A stretch of 64,000 bases of DNA, from assembly GCF_004339575.1 (NCBI RefSeq), contig NZ_SMFV01000001.1, positions 111,119-175,118 on the forward strand, read 5' to 3'. Below are positions 63,729-64,000 of this stretch, piece after piece; the stretch's first letter is position 1; each line of letters begins with the position of its first letter. The notes under the pieces are model-generated. The model ran no database searches and had not been told where the DNA came from. It worked only from the letters and a program-made list of their open reading frames with translations. Origin of the DNA: Phorcysia thermohydrogeniphila. GTDB lineage: Bacteria; Aquificota; Aquificia; Desulfurobacteriales; Desulfurobacteriaceae. Made by a program: the position numbers and the translations under genes.

Positions 63729-64000
63729 TTACTTCTCCTTTTCCAGTTTATTTTTAAGTGCTTTTAACTTCTCCCACTGCTCACCCTTTTTATCTTCCCA
63801 CTCCCTATAAACGGGAACTTCACACTCCTCATCGCACAAAGGCTTAACCGGAAGGTTCAAAAGAATCTGCTCCCTAACAACCTCCACAAGGTCAAGGACT
63901 TCTTCGTCGGAGAATTTTATATCAAGGTCAGAAGATTTTATCTCTCCCCCTGTAATTTCTGACGTCGGCATGAGACGAAAAGCAAAGTCCCTGTCTATCC
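63729..64000 (-). CDS. YceD/DUF177-like protein, C-terminal part
   Basis: Open to the right edge, so the start lies outside; a Met codon at 63971 is internal because the frame continues upstream (IDRDFAFRLMP). The visible end has PVKPLCDEECEVPVYREWED in place of the usual LCxxxCxGLCP, and an acidic tail. The position directly before rpmF is where yceD sits in many bacteria. Confidence 0.85.
   Translation of the reverse strand, partial: IDRDFAFRLMPTSEITGGEIKSSDLDIKFSDEEVLDLVEVVREQILLNLPVKPLCDEECEVPVYREWEDKKGEQWEKLKALKNKLEKEK

Overview
The window looks like chromosomal DNA of a Gram-negative, thermophilic, deep-branching bacterium, most likely of the Aquificota family Desulfurobacteriaceae (Thermovibrio/Desulfurobacterium type). 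This is inferred from protein style: lysine/glutamate-rich, short intergenes, many overlapping genes, LpxI, TamB and LapB for an outer membrane, and RNase HIII. No rRNA or tRNA gene is visible to confirm it. The palindrome GAGCTC is strongly over-represented across the window.

Region 1 (1-12.4 kb): the 5' part of an M16 protease, then an NtrC-type regulator and its histidine kinase. Next come two dyads and a textbook sigma-54 promoter heading a rightward gene run: a small unknown protein, a DUF2202 secreted protein, a DUF4405 cytochrome b-like protein, a PqqD-like protein, an ATP-grasp ligase, a c-type cytochrome, a PLP decarboxylase, a urea-transporter/M23-peptidase fusion, a probable beta-barrel and a TPR protein. 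The run looks like an uncharacterised envelope or small-molecule system. Region 2 (12.4-21.4 kb, minus): purD, lytic transglycosylase, sppA, rnhC, tamB, lapB and a HIT protein. Region 3 (21.4-23.2 kb): a membrane-free chemoreceptor signalling domain next to a di-iron oxygen-sensor-like (ODP) protein. Region 4 (23.4-32.1 kb): a compact alginate-type exopolysaccharide operon, Alg8-Alg44(PilZ)-AlgG-AlgE-AlgK-like, so probably c-di-GMP controlled.

Region 5 (32.1-37.8 kb) is accessory: nested inverted repeats, a Xer-like recombinase, a NERD/UvrD helicase with two small partner genes, and a divergent AT-richer secreted orphan protein followed by 25-bp direct repeats. Region 6 (about 38.9-52.3 kb) is the most unusual part, a compact virus-like integrated element beside ftsZ. 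Its left arm (+) has an excisionase-like HTH, a 438-aa protein ending in a helically phased CAGG repeat array, and a short tyrosine recombinase. Its right arm (-) is a tight operon of about 16 small genes: transglutaminase-like protein, small membrane proteins, beta-rich proteins, GTA-type holin, M15 endolysin, lytic transglycosylase and a HEPN pair. No terminase, portal, tail or HK97 capsid protein was recognised, so a tailless virus is a reasonable hypothesis. Right of that lie a fused PAPS-reductase-like/DpdA-like enzyme (candidate nucleic-acid base modification) and an IS110-family recombinase translationally coupled to an HU-like protein, with a structured non-coding leader. Both arms start at TGCAC palindromes, and the right arm also has a hairpin hiding the ribosome-binding site.

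Region 7 (52.4-64 kb) is housekeeping: ftsZ, then on the minus strand pncA, a cytidylate-kinase-like gene, scpB, murG, ftsW, murD, lpxI, nusB, ribH, fabK, fabH, plsX, rpmF and the end of a yceD-like gene. It links cell division, peptidoglycan, lipid A and fatty-acid synthesis.
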